Of a DNA stretch of 38,614 nt, positions 7,763 through 16,786 are shown one piece after another. Origin of the DNA: Candidatus Gastranaerophilales bacterium (GTDB taxonomy: Bacteria > Cyanobacteriota > Vampirovibrionia > Gastranaerophilales > Gastranaerophilaceae); contig CALVAS010000011.1 of assembly GCA_944325585.1 (NCBI GenBank), forward strand, positions 1 to 38,614. Reading direction: 5' to 3'. Both the position numbers and the translations under genes were made by a program. How positions within the stretch are numbered: the first letter of the stretch is position 1; every line of letters starts with the position of its first letter. The notes under the pieces were generated by a model that had not been told where the DNA came from, searched no databases, and saw only the letters and a list, made by a program, of their open reading frames with translations.

Positions 7763-9109
7763 TTATTCGGGTAAAATGTCGCACAGACACTTGTATGCAA
7801 TGTCGACAACAAAATCCATATCTTTACGCTCAATTATAAGAGGCGGGTTAAAATAAATTACATCACCAAGCGGACGTAGTATAACACCGTGTTCCAGCGC
7901 TCTTTTATAGATTTGATAGCCTGTTCTCAGTTTGCTGTCAAACGGTTCTTTTGTGTCTCTGTTTTTAACCAGTTCTATCGCATTTATAAGTCCGATTGAG
8001 CGGACTTCGCCGACATTTTTATGTTTTAAAAACTTTTCTTTTATAATCCTGTTAAAATATATCGCATTTTCGGTTGCACGCTTTAGAACAGAGCCGTCTG
8101 CAAGTATGTCAAGCACTGCAATTGCTGCAGAACATGCAAGCGGGTTGCCGCTGTATGTGTGACTGTGCATGAAGGCTTTACCTTCGTTATAGTCTGCGTA
8201 AAACGCATCATAAATTTTCTGTGTTGTTGCAGCTATAGACATTGGCATATATCCGCCGGTCAAGCCCTTTGAAAGACACATTATATCGGGCGAAATTCCG
8301 GCATGATTGCAGGCAAACATTTTTCCTGTTCTTCCGTAGCCTGTTGCAATTTCGTCCGCAATTATATGCACATTATACTCATCACAGATTTGACGCAGTT
8401 TTTTAAGATAAACCGGCGGGTAAATACGCATTCCGGCAGAGCCTTGCAAAAGCGGTTCTATGACTATCGCACAGGTTTCGTTGCCATGTTCCTTAAACAT
8501 TTTTTCTGCATTTTTAAAACATTCGGCATTACAGCAGTCTCTTGTTTTCCCGTAAGGGCATCTGTAGCAGTCAGGGCCTTCAATTCGGAAAATATCCATT
8601 AATACGGGTTTATAAATTTCCGAGTACAAATCAACCCCGCCGATTGAGAGTGCTCCGATTGTTTCACCGTGATATGCGCCTGACAAAGCCATAAATCTTT
8701 GTTTTTGCGGGTTTCCTGTCTGGTAATGGTATTGAAAACTCATTTTCATAGCGCATTCAATAGATGAGGAGCCGTTGTCCGAAAAGTTGAATTTGCAAAG
8801 CCCTTCAGGTACAACTTTTATTAATTTCTCACAGAGTTCAATTGCTGTTTTATGGGTAAAATTTGCAAAGATTACATGTTCAAGTTTATCAATCTGTTTT
8901 TTTACGGCCTCGTTTATTTTGGGATTGCAGTGCCCAAGCAGATTACACCACCATGAACTTATTACATCAATATATTTTTTACCGTTAATATCATATAAAT
9001 AAATTCCTTCGCCTCTGTCGATTACAATCGGAGCGAGTGTTTCGTAATCTTTCATCTGTGAACAGGGGTGCCAGATATATTTTAAATCTTTTTCAATCCA
9101 TTCGTTCAT
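7763..9109 (-). CDS. bioA: Adenosylmethionine-8-amino-7-oxononanoate aminotransferase
   Basis: PLP enzyme of biotin synthesis: converts 8-amino-7-oxononanoate (KAPA) to 7,8-diaminopelargonate using S-adenosylmethionine as amino donor. The 448-aa product has the BioA features WHPCSQMKDY and DVISSWWCNLLGH, a class-III aminotransferase core (SDNGSSSIECAMK, ALSGAYHGETIG, IADEIATGYGRTG) and the PLP lysine in LSKGLTGGY (about residue 281). A Cys-rich loop (CYRCPYGKTRDCC) sits mid-protein. The ATG at 9109 has GAGG 5 nt upstream; a GTG at 9115 overlaps that ribosome-binding site and is less likely. It starts 8 nt after the bioD stop, so the two are co-transcribed. No bioB or bioF is in the window. 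Confidence 0.96.
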   Translation of the reverse strand: MNEWIEKDLKYIWHPCSQMKDYETLAPIVIDRGEGIYLYDINGKKYIDVISSWWCNLLGHCNPKINEAVKKQIDKLEHVIFANFTHKTAIELCEKLIKVVPEGLCKFNFSDNGSSSIECAMKMSFQYHYQTGNPQKQRFMALSGAYHGETIGALSIGGVDLYSEIYKPVLMDIFRIEGPDCYRCPYGKTRDCCNAECFKNAEKMFKEHGNETCAIVIEPLLQGSAGMRIYPPVYLKKLRQICDEYNVHIIADEIATGYGRTGKMFACNHAGISPDIMCLSKGLTGGYMPMSIAATTQKIYDAFYADYNEGKAFMHSHTYSGNPLACSAAIAVLDILADGSVLKRATENAIYFNRIIKEKFLKHKNVGEVRSIGLINAIELVKNRDTKEPFDSKLRTGYQIYKRALEHGVILRPLGDVIYFNPPLIIERKDMDFVVDIAYKCLCDILPE

Positions 9110-9116
9110 ATTCACC

Positions 9117-9794
9117 TCAAATTTCTTTAAACGCAGGAATAATTTGGCTTAAATCAATACTTTCTGCGTTTGCTTTTACTGCAGCAAGTGTTTTTACATT
9201 AGCAAGTCTTTCAATCTGTAGTTTGTTATCTTTCTGCATGATGTCGTTATCATTATATTGGTTTAAAACAATTCCTTTGACGTTAATACCTTTTTGTTTT
9301 GCATATTCAACGGTCAAAACTGCTGAATTAATTCCGCCGAGTTGTGCGGATGCAACAATAATAATATCAAGCTCTAAGGCTTTTATTATATCAGGCAGAA
9401 GAAGATTTTCTTTTATGTTAAACGGGCAGACAATCCCGCCTGCGCCTTCCACAACAAGATAATCAAATTCTGTTTTTATTCTGTTGAAATCCTGTTTTAT
9501 TTTGTCAAGTTTGATAGGCGTATTTGACATTTCTGCTGCCAGATGCGGCGACACTGCGGGTTTAAAGATATATGAGACGTAATTGTCCGGGGTCTCTGTA
9601 ATTCCCGCTTGCTTCAAAACATAAGCGCAATCTCCTGGGATTATTTTACCGTCTTTTTTTTCTGCTCCGCTAAGTGCTGGTTTGTAATAACCGCAGTTGA
9701 ATCCGTTTTTTCGCATTGATTTTACAATCAATCCTGAAATATAAGTTTTTCCGATGTCAGTTCCGGTTGCTGTTATAAATATTCCCTTTGTCAT
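9117..9794 (-). CDS. bioD: Dethiobiotin synthetase
   Basis: ATP-dependent carboxylation of 7,8-diaminopelargonate to dethiobiotin, the step after BioA. The 225-aa product begins MTKGIFITATGTDIGKTYIS, with the BioD P-loop GTDIGKT. It also has the second nucleotide/substrate motif VEGAGGIVCPF and the later GIVLNQYND base-recognition region. Length is normal. The start has GAGGGG at 5 nt. It heads the bioD-bioA pair. A strong terminator ends only a few bases before its ribosome-binding site, so either the promoter lies inside the terminator region or transcription is partly read-through from the outer-membrane gene. Confidence 0.95.
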   Translation of the reverse strand: MTKGIFITATGTDIGKTYISGLIVKSMRKNGFNCGYYKPALSGAEKKDGKIIPGDCAYVLKQAGITETPDNYVSYIFKPAVSPHLAAEMSNTPIKLDKIKQDFNRIKTEFDYLVVEGAGGIVCPFNIKENLLLPDIIKALELDIIIVASAQLGGINSAVLTVEYAKQKGINVKGIVLNQYNDNDIMQKDNKLQIERLANVKTLAAVKANAESIDLSQIIPAFKEI

Positions 9795-9804
9795 TTTATC
9801 CCCT

Positions 9805-9842
9805 CAAAAAATGCGGTAACTTTCAATATAAAGTTACCGCAT
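9805..9842 (-). terminator. Terminator of the outer-membrane protein gene, just before bioD
   Basis: A perfect 13-bp stem, ATGCGGTAACTTT (9811-9823) with AAAGTTACCGCAT (9830-9842), loop CAATAT, followed on the minus strand by T6 (9805-9810). Only about 10 nt separate it from the bioD start. On the minus strand a TATAAT overlaps the stop codon of the upstream gene. Confidence 0.85.
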
Positions 9843-9866
9843 AATTATTTTTATTCAAGTCTTGGA

Positions 9867-11819
9867 TTATAGAGCACCGTCGTTAAAGTAATCGTAGTGT
9901 CTAACATCATCATAGTTGTTTACGTAATCCGCTTCAACGTGTTTTTCAACTCTTTGCGGTGCAGTGCTTCTGCTTCTCAACAATGCATCAAGGTTAGGTT
10001 CTAATGTTAATTCAAAGTGGAATCTACCGTATTTTCTGTCAGTTTCATACGCATTGTTGATTAAAGGATAGCCCCAGTAGAGTCTTGCACTCAAGTCACC
10101 CGGCAATTGTACACGTAAGCCCATACCTAATGACATCAGGAAGTAGCTTCCGTCGTAGTAATCTTCGCTTGCTGTCGGGAATACACCTGCGTGATCAGCA
10201 AATACCGCACCTTTAACATATTTTCCGATAAACGGAATCTTTTCGCCTGAGCGCGGGCTTGTAATTTCTCTCGGCATAAGCGGGAACATCAACTCAGCAC
10301 TTGTGTAATATCCGTTTTTACCCATCAGGATACCTTCTGAGTAACCTCTAACAGTTGCCAGACCACCGACCTGGAATTGATCAAGATACGGAATGTGTTT
10401 GTTGTTCGGAATAACTTGATAGTTCGCTCTTAATTGACCAATTACACCATGTGAGAAGTCATGCAATCTTACCAAGCCACCGTTTAATTTTATGTAACTT
10501 GATTGGCTGTCAAGTAGAGGAACTGCGAATGATATACCTTGATTTGCATACCAAATACCATATTTGGTATCTTTTCTCAAGTTGAATGCTAAATCTGCAC
10601 TTGTGATTTCGTCAACACCTATATCCATCCAGTCATCAAATATACTTGTTCTTGCTCGTTTGTAGTTTGCTGCTAAGTAACTTTTTAACTCAAATCCGGG
10701 CTTTCTGACAAGCGGTTGTGAGTAGTACAATGAATAGATATATGATTTACTTTTAAGGTCAAGGTCTGTTAACGGACCGTATTTGATTTTAGCAAATGTA
10801 GATGAATACATGAAACCTACACGTCCGTCTTTTTTGTTAACAGGGATATTGTAATCCGCAAACGGGCTTATTGCGCCGCCTGAGAAGTAGGAACCTATAG
10901 ACAAGCGGTCTCTGTTATGGAACAAGCTGTCCGCATAAATCATTGCACCGCCTCTTAAGTGACCTGTTTGATAACGTCCGGCATTATCCATAATACCCAC
11001 AATGTGAAACGGGAAGTTTTCATTTGCTTTGAGAGCAATGTCTGTTGTTCCGGGTTGAGCACCAGCTGTCAAATTCGCCGTCAGGTTAACGCCTTCATTA
11101 TATCTGTTGAAATCCAGAATGTCTTGTTCCAATTCAACAATATCAAACAATTCTCCTGGTTTTTGCTCAATTCTGTCGGTAATATATTTTGATCTTGTCC
11201 ATTTATTTTGCTCAACTGAAATGTTTCCGACTTTACTTTCAACCAATTCAATATAAATGCGTCCGTTTTCAACTGTTTGTTCCGGCAAAAATGCTTTTGC
11301 TGTTACAAAGCCTTTTTCTGCATACAAATTATTTAATTGGTCGATTACTTTTTGAATATCACTAATAAATACATTTTTTCCGACCAACGGTTGAATTATT
11401 GCATTGACTTCTTCTTTTGAAAGAACTTGTGAAGGTGCGACTTCAATAGAATTAACGTAAACTCCCTGTGTATTGATATCTTGAACTTGACCCTGCATAT
11501 ATCCGGAATTCGGGGCTGAATAGTTAGTATTGTCTTGAATTACCTGACCGCCGCCGTTGCCTTCAAAATTTCTGTTCTGATCAAATCTTCTGTAATCTTC
11601 GGTAATCTCTTTTTCATCACGTTTGTAACGGAGCATATCGGTATCGTGCTTTACAGTACCGGCAGCTCCTCCCTCCATCATTATCTGGTTAATTGATATC
11701 GGAAGTGCGCCGTCATATGCTGACGCCGGGGTAATCGTTGATGGCAGAACTATGGTACATAATGTTGAGACGCATAATACAGCCTTAATCACCTTACTAT
11801 TAAAATTATTCTTTTTCAT
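9867..11819 (-). CDS. POTRA/beta-barrel outer-membrane protein, TpsB (ShlB/FhaC)-like
   Basis: A protein of about 650 aa with a Sec signal peptide (basic start, hydrophobic core, cleavage near TPASA-YDG), then a Gln/Asn-rich linker. A POTRA domain follows at about 120-195 (YVNSIEVAPSQVLSKEEVNA ... VIDQLNNLYAEKGFVTAKAF), then a C-terminal 16-strand-type barrel with the Omp85-superfamily motif VRGYSEG near residue 510. This family secretes partner proteins across the outer membrane. No TpsA-type partner is in the window. The last barrel strand (FHFELTLEP) is followed by about 45 extra residues rich in Asp/Tyr, whereas family members normally end at the strand. The second of two tandem ATGs has better spacing from AAAGG and is used here. 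Ends in a strong terminator. Confidence 0.85.
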   Translation of the reverse strand: MKKNNFNSKVIKAVLCVSTLCTIVLPSTITPASAYDGALPISINQIMMEGGAAGTVKHDTDMLRYKRDEKEITEDYRRFDQNRNFEGNGGGQVIQDNTNYSAPNSGYMQGQVQDINTQGVYVNSIEVAPSQVLSKEEVNAIIQPLVGKNVFISDIQKVIDQLNNLYAEKGFVTAKAFLPEQTVENGRIYIELVESKVGNISVEQNKWTRSKYITDRIEQKPGELFDIVELEQDILDFNRYNEGVNLTANLTAGAQPGTTDIALKANENFPFHIVGIMDNAGRYQTGHLRGGAMIYADSLFHNRDRLSIGSYFSGGAISPFADYNIPVNKKDGRVGFMYSSTFAKIKYGPLTDLDLKSKSYIYSLYYSQPLVRKPGFELKSYLAANYKRARTSIFDDWMDIGVDEITSADLAFNLRKDTKYGIWYANQGISFAVPLLDSQSSYIKLNGGLVRLHDFSHGVIGQLRANYQVIPNNKHIPYLDQFQVGGLATVRGYSEGILMGKNGYYTSAELMFPLMPREITSPRSGEKIPFIGKYVKGAVFADHAGVFPTASEDYYDGSYFLMSLGMGLRVQLPGDLSARLYWGYPLINNAYETDRKYGRFHFELTLEPNLDALLRSRSTAPQRVEKHVEADYVNNYDDVRHYDYFNDGAL

Positions 11820-12088
11820 CATTCACCTTTACAAATTTATTAATAAATTTTGAGTTTACCTTTATTTTCGTACTTAATACTGAAATAAAAACACTTCCGA
11901 ATCATTTTTTGCTATAATTTTTACAAAAATTAATATTTTAGTACATTTCATTATTAAGCTGTTATTATTATATAAAATATTAATATTCGTGTAAAGAAAG
12001 TTAAATAAAGTTCACACTTTTGATTTACGAATTTATTTAAATTTCATACAAGTAATGTAGACCATTCAGTAAAAATTAAGGAGAGATT

Positions 12089-12556
12089 ATGAACAAGAAT
12101 GTGAAATTTTTGACAATCGGGTTAGCTGCATTTGTTATTGGCTTTTCTGTAAATAATTTTGCTATGTCTGAAGTTCCGGCAAATTACAAAGTAGCTGTTG
12201 TTGATATAGCTCAGGTTGTAGCAAGTTCTGCTCAGGTTAAAAATTTAAAGAAAGAACAGCAGGCTAAGGCTGATGAACTTGTAAAGTTCGTAGAAAAAGC
12301 AAGAAAAGATGTTGCTGCCGCTTCTGATGAAAAGAAAAAGAAAGAGCTTGAAGAAAAATATTCAAAAGAGTTAGTTTCCAAAAAAGAAAAAATGGAAAAA
12401 GAATATGTTAACAAATTGTCTGCAATTGATGCAAGTATATCCAAAACAGTTAATGAGCAGGCAAAGGCTGGAAATTATAATTTAGTCCTTTCTAAAGGAG
12501 CTGTTTTATATGGTGGTGAAGATATAACACAGCAAGTTATTAAAGTTGTAAAATAA
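12089..12556 (+). CDS. OmpH/Skp-family periplasmic chaperone
   Basis: A 155-aa exported protein: hydrophobic signal peptide (FLTIGLAAFVIGFSVNNFAM, cleavage near residue 27), then YKVAVVDIAQVV, the first strand of the Skp body, then a long Lys/Glu coiled coil (about 50-125), and a C-terminal strand YNLVLSKGAVLYGGEDITQQ. This is the Skp/OmpH order. The family shields unfolded outer-membrane proteins in the periplasm. It lies divergent from the beta-barrel gene, 270 bp away. AAGGAGAG precedes the ATG. It is a single gene closed by a 17-bp hairpin terminator. Confidence 0.88.
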   Translation: MNKNVKFLTIGLAAFVIGFSVNNFAMSEVPANYKVAVVDIAQVVASSAQVKNLKKEQQAKADELVKFVEKARKDVAAASDEKKKKELEEKYSKELVSKKEKMEKEYVNKLSAIDASISKTVNEQAKAGNYNLVLSKGAVLYGGEDITQQVIKVVK

Positions 12557-12571
12557 AAAGTATGTTTTAAT

Positions 12572-12616
12572 GAAACACGGTCTTTGATTTATTTATCGAA
12601 GACCGTGTTTCGTTTT
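12572..12616. terminator. Strong terminator after the Skp-like gene
   Basis: A 17-bp stem with one G-U pair, 12572-12588 with 12595-12611 (core ACACGGTCTT/AAGACCGTGT), followed by GTTTT. On the minus strand it can also end the small secreted-protein gene. Confidence 0.9.
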
Positions 12617-12637
12617 AATAAGTCTGTAAAATTAATA

Positions 12638-12991
12638 TTATTTACAAGCCCCTGCTTCTTGCTTTTTGTTGTTGTACTGGTATTGAAGAACAATACAGCG
12701 TTTGTTTGTAGCATTTATTGATTTGCCGTCAATTTTTATAGTGCCTCTGTTTGGACAGGGTGAATATGTTATAATTTTCATGTCTTTAGCACCCATTTTA
12801 TACATATCCTGTGCTAATTTGCTTGTTGCACTGCTTTTATTGCCTGAAAGTTCTGCATTAACATACTTAGTCGCAAGACTTTTTAATTTATGGGTATTGT
12901 TTGCTCCGGAAGTCGTCGGTGTGTTTGCAATTGCAGCCAGAGTAGACATAAAAAATACTGCTGTCAAAAGTCCTAAAAATTTGGTTTTCAT
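12638..12991 (-). CDS. Small secreted protein of unknown function
   Basis: A 117-aa protein with a clear signal peptide (MKTKFLGLLTAVFFMSTLAA, cleavage near AIA-NTP). The mature part is about 95 aa, Lys/Ser/Asn-rich, with three cysteines: one in YSPCPNRGTIKIDG, one in NKRCIVLQYQ and one at the C-terminus (GACK). This is compatible with a disulfide-stabilised periplasmic domain. I do not recognise a family. AGGAG at 6 nt supports the start. Convergent with the Skp-like gene across a shared terminator; the hydrogenase operon lies downstream behind a second terminator. Confidence 0.75.
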   Translation of the reverse strand: MKTKFLGLLTAVFFMSTLAAIANTPTTSGANNTHKLKSLATKYVNAELSGNKSSATSKLAQDMYKMGAKDMKIITYSPCPNRGTIKIDGKSINATNKRCIVLQYQYNNKKQEAGACK

Positions 12992-13036
12992 GTTTGCTCC
13001 TATCTTATAATGTGCGCATATTTAAAATATATACCC

Positions 13037-13067
13037 AAAACGCACCGGTTTCAAACCGGTGCGTTTT
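13037..13067. terminator. Bidirectional terminator at the end of the hydrogenase operon
   Basis: A perfect 14-bp stem, AAAACGCACCGGTT (13037-13050) with AACCGGTGCGTTTT (13054-13067), loop TCA. The A- and T-runs allow action in both directions. It lies 14 bp after the hydA stop. Confidence 0.9.
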
Positions 13068-13080
13068 AAATGTAACATTA

Positions 13081-14832
13081 TTAAATATCCTTGTAGGAAC
13101 CCGCAAATCTGTTTGAATAAACAGTGTGCAGAATTTCGTGTGCTTTATGCGAATTCGGGTGTTCCAAAAATTCCTGATAAAGTTTTTGGATTGACGGATT
13201 CATATGTGATTTTCTTTGCGGAAGTTCTGAGTCTTCTTTGTAGAGCCCTTCAGCACGTTCCTGCTTAATCTTGCTGTCGTCACAGCTTCTTGGTTGTCCG
13301 CCGCCGTTGATACATCCGCCCGGACATGCCATAACTTCAAGCATTTGGAACGGAGCTTTGCCTTCTTTGATTTCCTGAATTGATTTTTCGGCTTCTTTTA
13401 GAGTAGAAACGACTCTAACAACAAGTTTAGTTCCCTTTAAATCAAGTTCAATATCACGAGAGCGGTTTGTTGTGCCTCTCATTTGTTTGATATCAACATC
13501 TTGAAGAACTTCTCCTGTTGCAAATTCATATGCTGTTCTGACTGCTGCTTCCGCAACACCGCCTGATGCTCCGAAGATTGTGCCGGCGCCTGTGTATTCT
13601 CCAAACGGGCTGTCAGCTTCTTCGCCTTCAAGCGCATTGAAGTTTATACCGGCTTCTCTAATCATTCTGCCGAGTTCCTGAGTTGTTAAAACATAATCAG
13701 TATCAGGGCGTCCGTCGTGAGAAAGTTCAGGTCGTTTGCATTCAAATTTCTTCGCTGTGCAAGGCATAATCGCTACAACTACAAGATTTTCTCTGTCAAC
13801 GTTGAAGTGCTTCGGTACAAGTTCTACAAGAACCGGAGAAAGCATTGACATTGGAGACTTGCAGCTTGAAAGATGTTCAAGCATATCAGGATGCTGGTCT
13901 TCAAGATATTTTACCCATGCAGGGCAGCAAGATGTGAACAGCGGAAGATTTTTGCCGGATTTAAGTCTTTCCAAAAATTCGGTTGCTTCTTCCATAATCG
14001 TCAAATCAGCTGAAAAATTGGTATCGAAAATTAAGTCAAATCCGATTTTTCTTAAAGCTGCATTCATTTTTTTGATGGAATTTTCACCCGGCTCAAGTCC
14101 GAACATTTCACCGATTGCAACACGGGTTGCAGGAGCCATTTGAACAACGACTTTTTTATTCGGATTTGTAATTTCTTTCCAAACATTTTCAATGTCTGAT
14201 TTGATTGTTAAAGCTCCTGTCGGGCAAACTGCCGCGCATTGACCGCAGTTTACGCAGTCAACCTGTCCTAAAGGTCTTCCGTTCATAGGCTGAACAACGG
14301 TTTTTGAACCTCTGTTTGCAAAGCCGAGAACCGAATGTCCTTGAAATTCGGAGCAGGCTCTAACGCAAGCCCCGCAGAGAATACATTTGTTCGGATCTCT
14401 GACAAGTGATGGCGAGCTGTCATCAACAATGTGATAATCTTCAATTGGTTTTTCGGGATATCTGATTTTTCTGATTCCGTATTCTTCCGAATATTTTTGA
14501 AGTTCACAGTTTCCTGATTTTTCGCAGGTCAGACATTCTTTGTCGTGGTTTGCAAGAAGAAGTTCAAGAACGGTTTTTCTGATTCTTCTTGTTCTTTCAG
14601 TATTAAGATGAATTTTTAATCCTGCCTCCGGCGGCATTGTGCAGGAAGATTGTATTCCTCTGCCTTCGATTTCAACAACACACATACGGCAGGCGCCGAA
14701 TGAGGTTAAATCCGGACGGTAACAGAATGTCGGAACATTCATCCCTGCTTTTCTGATTACTTCAAGCAGGTTTGGTTCATCTGTAAATTCGACTTCTCTG
14801 CCGTCTATAAATAATGTTTTTTTATCTGTCAT
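13081..14832 (-). CDS. hydA: [FeFe] hydrogenase catalytic subunit of the trimeric bifurcating type
   Basis: A 583-aa H-cluster subunit that makes or consumes H2 with ferredoxin and NADH in complex with HydB and HydC. Domains in order: N-terminal [2Fe-2S] (Cys37, 48, 51, 64); His-Cys3 [4Fe-4S] (His96, Cys100, 103, 109); two [4Fe-4S] ferredoxin clusters (Cys150-160 and Cys193-203); then the H-cluster domain. All three H-cluster signatures are present: FTSCCPAWV near 302, MPCTAKKFE near 358, and MACPGGCINGGGQP near the C-terminus. A short SSU-like tail follows. AAGGAA precedes the ATG. It is last in hydC-hydB-hydA, after a 91-bp gap from hydB. No hydE, hydF or hydG maturation gene is in the window. 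Confidence 0.96.
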   Translation of the reverse strand: MTDKKTLFIDGREVEFTDEPNLLEVIRKAGMNVPTFCYRPDLTSFGACRMCVVEIEGRGIQSSCTMPPEAGLKIHLNTERTRRIRKTVLELLLANHDKECLTCEKSGNCELQKYSEEYGIRKIRYPEKPIEDYHIVDDSSPSLVRDPNKCILCGACVRACSEFQGHSVLGFANRGSKTVVQPMNGRPLGQVDCVNCGQCAAVCPTGALTIKSDIENVWKEITNPNKKVVVQMAPATRVAIGEMFGLEPGENSIKKMNAALRKIGFDLIFDTNFSADLTIMEEATEFLERLKSGKNLPLFTSCCPAWVKYLEDQHPDMLEHLSSCKSPMSMLSPVLVELVPKHFNVDRENLVVVAIMPCTAKKFECKRPELSHDGRPDTDYVLTTQELGRMIREAGINFNALEGEEADSPFGEYTGAGTIFGASGGVAEAAVRTAYEFATGEVLQDVDIKQMRGTTNRSRDIELDLKGTKLVVRVVSTLKEAEKSIQEIKEGKAPFQMLEVMACPGGCINGGGQPRSCDDSKIKQERAEGLYKEDSELPQRKSHMNPSIQKLYQEFLEHPNSHKAHEILHTVYSNRFAGSYKDI

Positions 14833-14923
14833 AATTTGGTTTCCTTATTTTTGTTTTGTGCATAAAGCACTATTAGTTTTATTAATCCTTTTTTCGCTTT
14901 CCGCCTCAGGAAAACGTTGTTTG

Positions 14924-16786
14924 CTATTGCAGAACAATTGCTCTGAAAGGACAGCTTGAGAAGCAGGCTTCGCACTTGATACATTTAGATTGGTCAATGT
15001 GGTGAGGCTGCTTAACTGTTCCTGAAATTGCGCCTACAGGGCATATTCTTGCACATTTTGTACAGCCTTTGCAGAGGTCTTCGTTAATTACGACTTTTTT
15101 CATTGCCGTACAAACACCTGCAGGGCATTTTTTGTCTTTAATGTGTGCAATATATTCATCCCTGAAGTATTTTAATGTTGAAAGAACAGGGTTCGGAGCG
15201 GTTTTTCCGAGTCCGCAGAGAGAGCCGTCTTTTACTGCGTGTGCAAGTTCTTCCAGTGTATCAAGGTCTCTCATTTCGCCTTTTCCTGCAACGATTTTTT
15301 CAAGGATTTTTAACATGTTTTTAGTTCCTTCACGGCAGGGAACGCATTTTCCGCAGCTTTCATTTTGCGTAAAGTTCATAAAGAATCTTGCAACTTCAAC
15401 GATACATGTTTTATCACTCATAACAACAAGACCGCCTGAGCCGACCATTGCACCTGCTTTAATCAGGTTGTCATAATCCATCGGGATATCAAGATGTTCT
15501 TCAGTCAAACATCCGCCTGAGGGGCCGCCGATTTGAACGGCTTTGAATTTTTTGCCGTCACGCATTCCGCCGCCGATATCAAAGACGATTTCGCGGAGGG
15601 TTGTGCCCATCGGAACTTCAATAAGTCCTGTATTGTTTACTTCGCCTGTGAGTGCAAAAGTTTTTGTACCTTTTGAAGTTTCTGTTCCCATTTGGGAGAA
15701 CCAGTCAGCGCCTTTCAACAGGATAACAGGTACATTTGCAAGTGTTTCAACGTTATTAATCAAAGTCGGTCTGCCAAACAATCCTTTGTTTGCAGGGAAC
15801 GGCGGTTTCGGTCTTGGCATACCGCGTTCGCCTTCAATTGATGCCATAAGAGCAGTTTCTTCGCCGCAAACAAATGCTCCGGCGCCTTCTTTAATATGGA
15901 TTTCGAGTGAGAAGTCACTTCCCATAATGTTTTTGCCGAGGAAGTTTCTTGCTTCAGCGTCAGCGATTGCTTTTCTTAAACGTTTAATTGCAAGCGGATA
16001 TTCTGCACGAACATAAATGTAGGCTTCGTCAGCCCCGATAGCAAATGCTGCAATTGCAATACCTTCAAGAAGTTTGTGCGGGTCGCCTTCCATAACGGAT
16101 CTGTCCATGAATGCACCCGGATCGCCTTCGTCACCGTTACATACAACGTAAGATTTTCCGCCTCTGTTTGCTGCAGTAAATCTCCATTTTCTGCCTGTCG
16201 GGAATCCGCCGCCGCCTCTTCCTCTTAAGCCTGATTTTTCAATTGTTTCAATTACCGCATCAGGATTGTTTTCTTCCAGAACCTTAGACAGAGCTTCATA
16301 ACCTCTTACGGCAATTGCTTCGTCAATGGATTCCGCGTTTATGTTTCCGCAGTTTGCAAGCGCTGTACGGGTTTGTTTTGCGTAAAAATTAATGTGTGCA
16401 TCGTCTTGAACATGCTGGTGAGTTTTCGGATCAACGTAAAGAAGTCTTTCTACAGGTTTGCCGTTTTTAATATGGCTTTCGTAGATTTCTTCAACATCTT
16501 TTTCCTTAACTTTTACATAAGTTACATGTTTGTCGGGGATTACGACAAGAACACCCTGTTCGCAAAAGCCATGGCAGCCTGTCGGAACAATTGTCATTTT
16601 ATCGTAATCAGTCAGGACTGAAACATCAGCACCGAGTTCTTTGAATTTGGCGATAACTTTCAGCGCACCGTTTGCGACACATCCTGTTCCTGCGCAAACT
16701 AAAACTCTCAATCCTTGTTTTGTTATATTTTCTTGTGCTTTTTTCTGTTCTTCAAGTATATCAATATTCAATGTCGTTTTCTCCAT
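14924..16786 (-). CDS. hydB: NADH/FMN-binding subunit of bifurcating hydrogenase (NuoF-like)
   Basis: A 620-aa flavoprotein subunit where NADH, ferredoxin and the hydrogenase exchange electrons. Residues about 25-110 are a thioredoxin-like [2Fe-2S] domain (VCAGTGCVANGA, GCHGFCEQG). The NuoF core follows with the FMN/NAD loop GRGGGGFPTGRKW, the NGDEGDPGAF region and GAFVCGEETALMASIEG, then the SLBB part, then the NuoF [4Fe-4S] site CGKCVPCREGT. The C-terminus adds a two-cluster ferredoxin (CKGCTKCARICP, CIKCEACFSSCP). This four-part order is typical of HydB of trimeric hydrogenases. The ATG overlaps the hydC stop by one base (TAATG), with GGAGGG upstream, so translation is coupled. Confidence 0.96.
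   Translation of the reverse strand: MEKTTLNIDILEEQKKAQENITKQGLRVLVCAGTGCVANGALKVIAKFKELGADVSVLTDYDKMTIVPTGCHGFCEQGVLVVIPDKHVTYVKVKEKDVEEIYESHIKNGKPVERLLYVDPKTHQHVQDDAHINFYAKQTRTALANCGNINAESIDEAIAVRGYEALSKVLEENNPDAVIETIEKSGLRGRGGGGFPTGRKWRFTAANRGGKSYVVCNGDEGDPGAFMDRSVMEGDPHKLLEGIAIAAFAIGADEAYIYVRAEYPLAIKRLRKAIADAEARNFLGKNIMGSDFSLEIHIKEGAGAFVCGEETALMASIEGERGMPRPKPPFPANKGLFGRPTLINNVETLANVPVILLKGADWFSQMGTETSKGTKTFALTGEVNNTGLIEVPMGTTLREIVFDIGGGMRDGKKFKAVQIGGPSGGCLTEEHLDIPMDYDNLIKAGAMVGSGGLVVMSDKTCIVEVARFFMNFTQNESCGKCVPCREGTKNMLKILEKIVAGKGEMRDLDTLEELAHAVKDGSLCGLGKTAPNPVLSTLKYFRDEYIAHIKDKKCPAGVCTAMKKVVINEDLCKGCTKCARICPVGAISGTVKQPHHIDQSKCIKCEACFSSCPFRAIVLQ

Noticed and set aside
9805-9842. BirA operator before bioD
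   Set aside because: The palindrome is a perfect stem with a 6-nt loop and T6, as expected of a terminator, and its arms do not match the TGTAAAC-type BirA half-sites.
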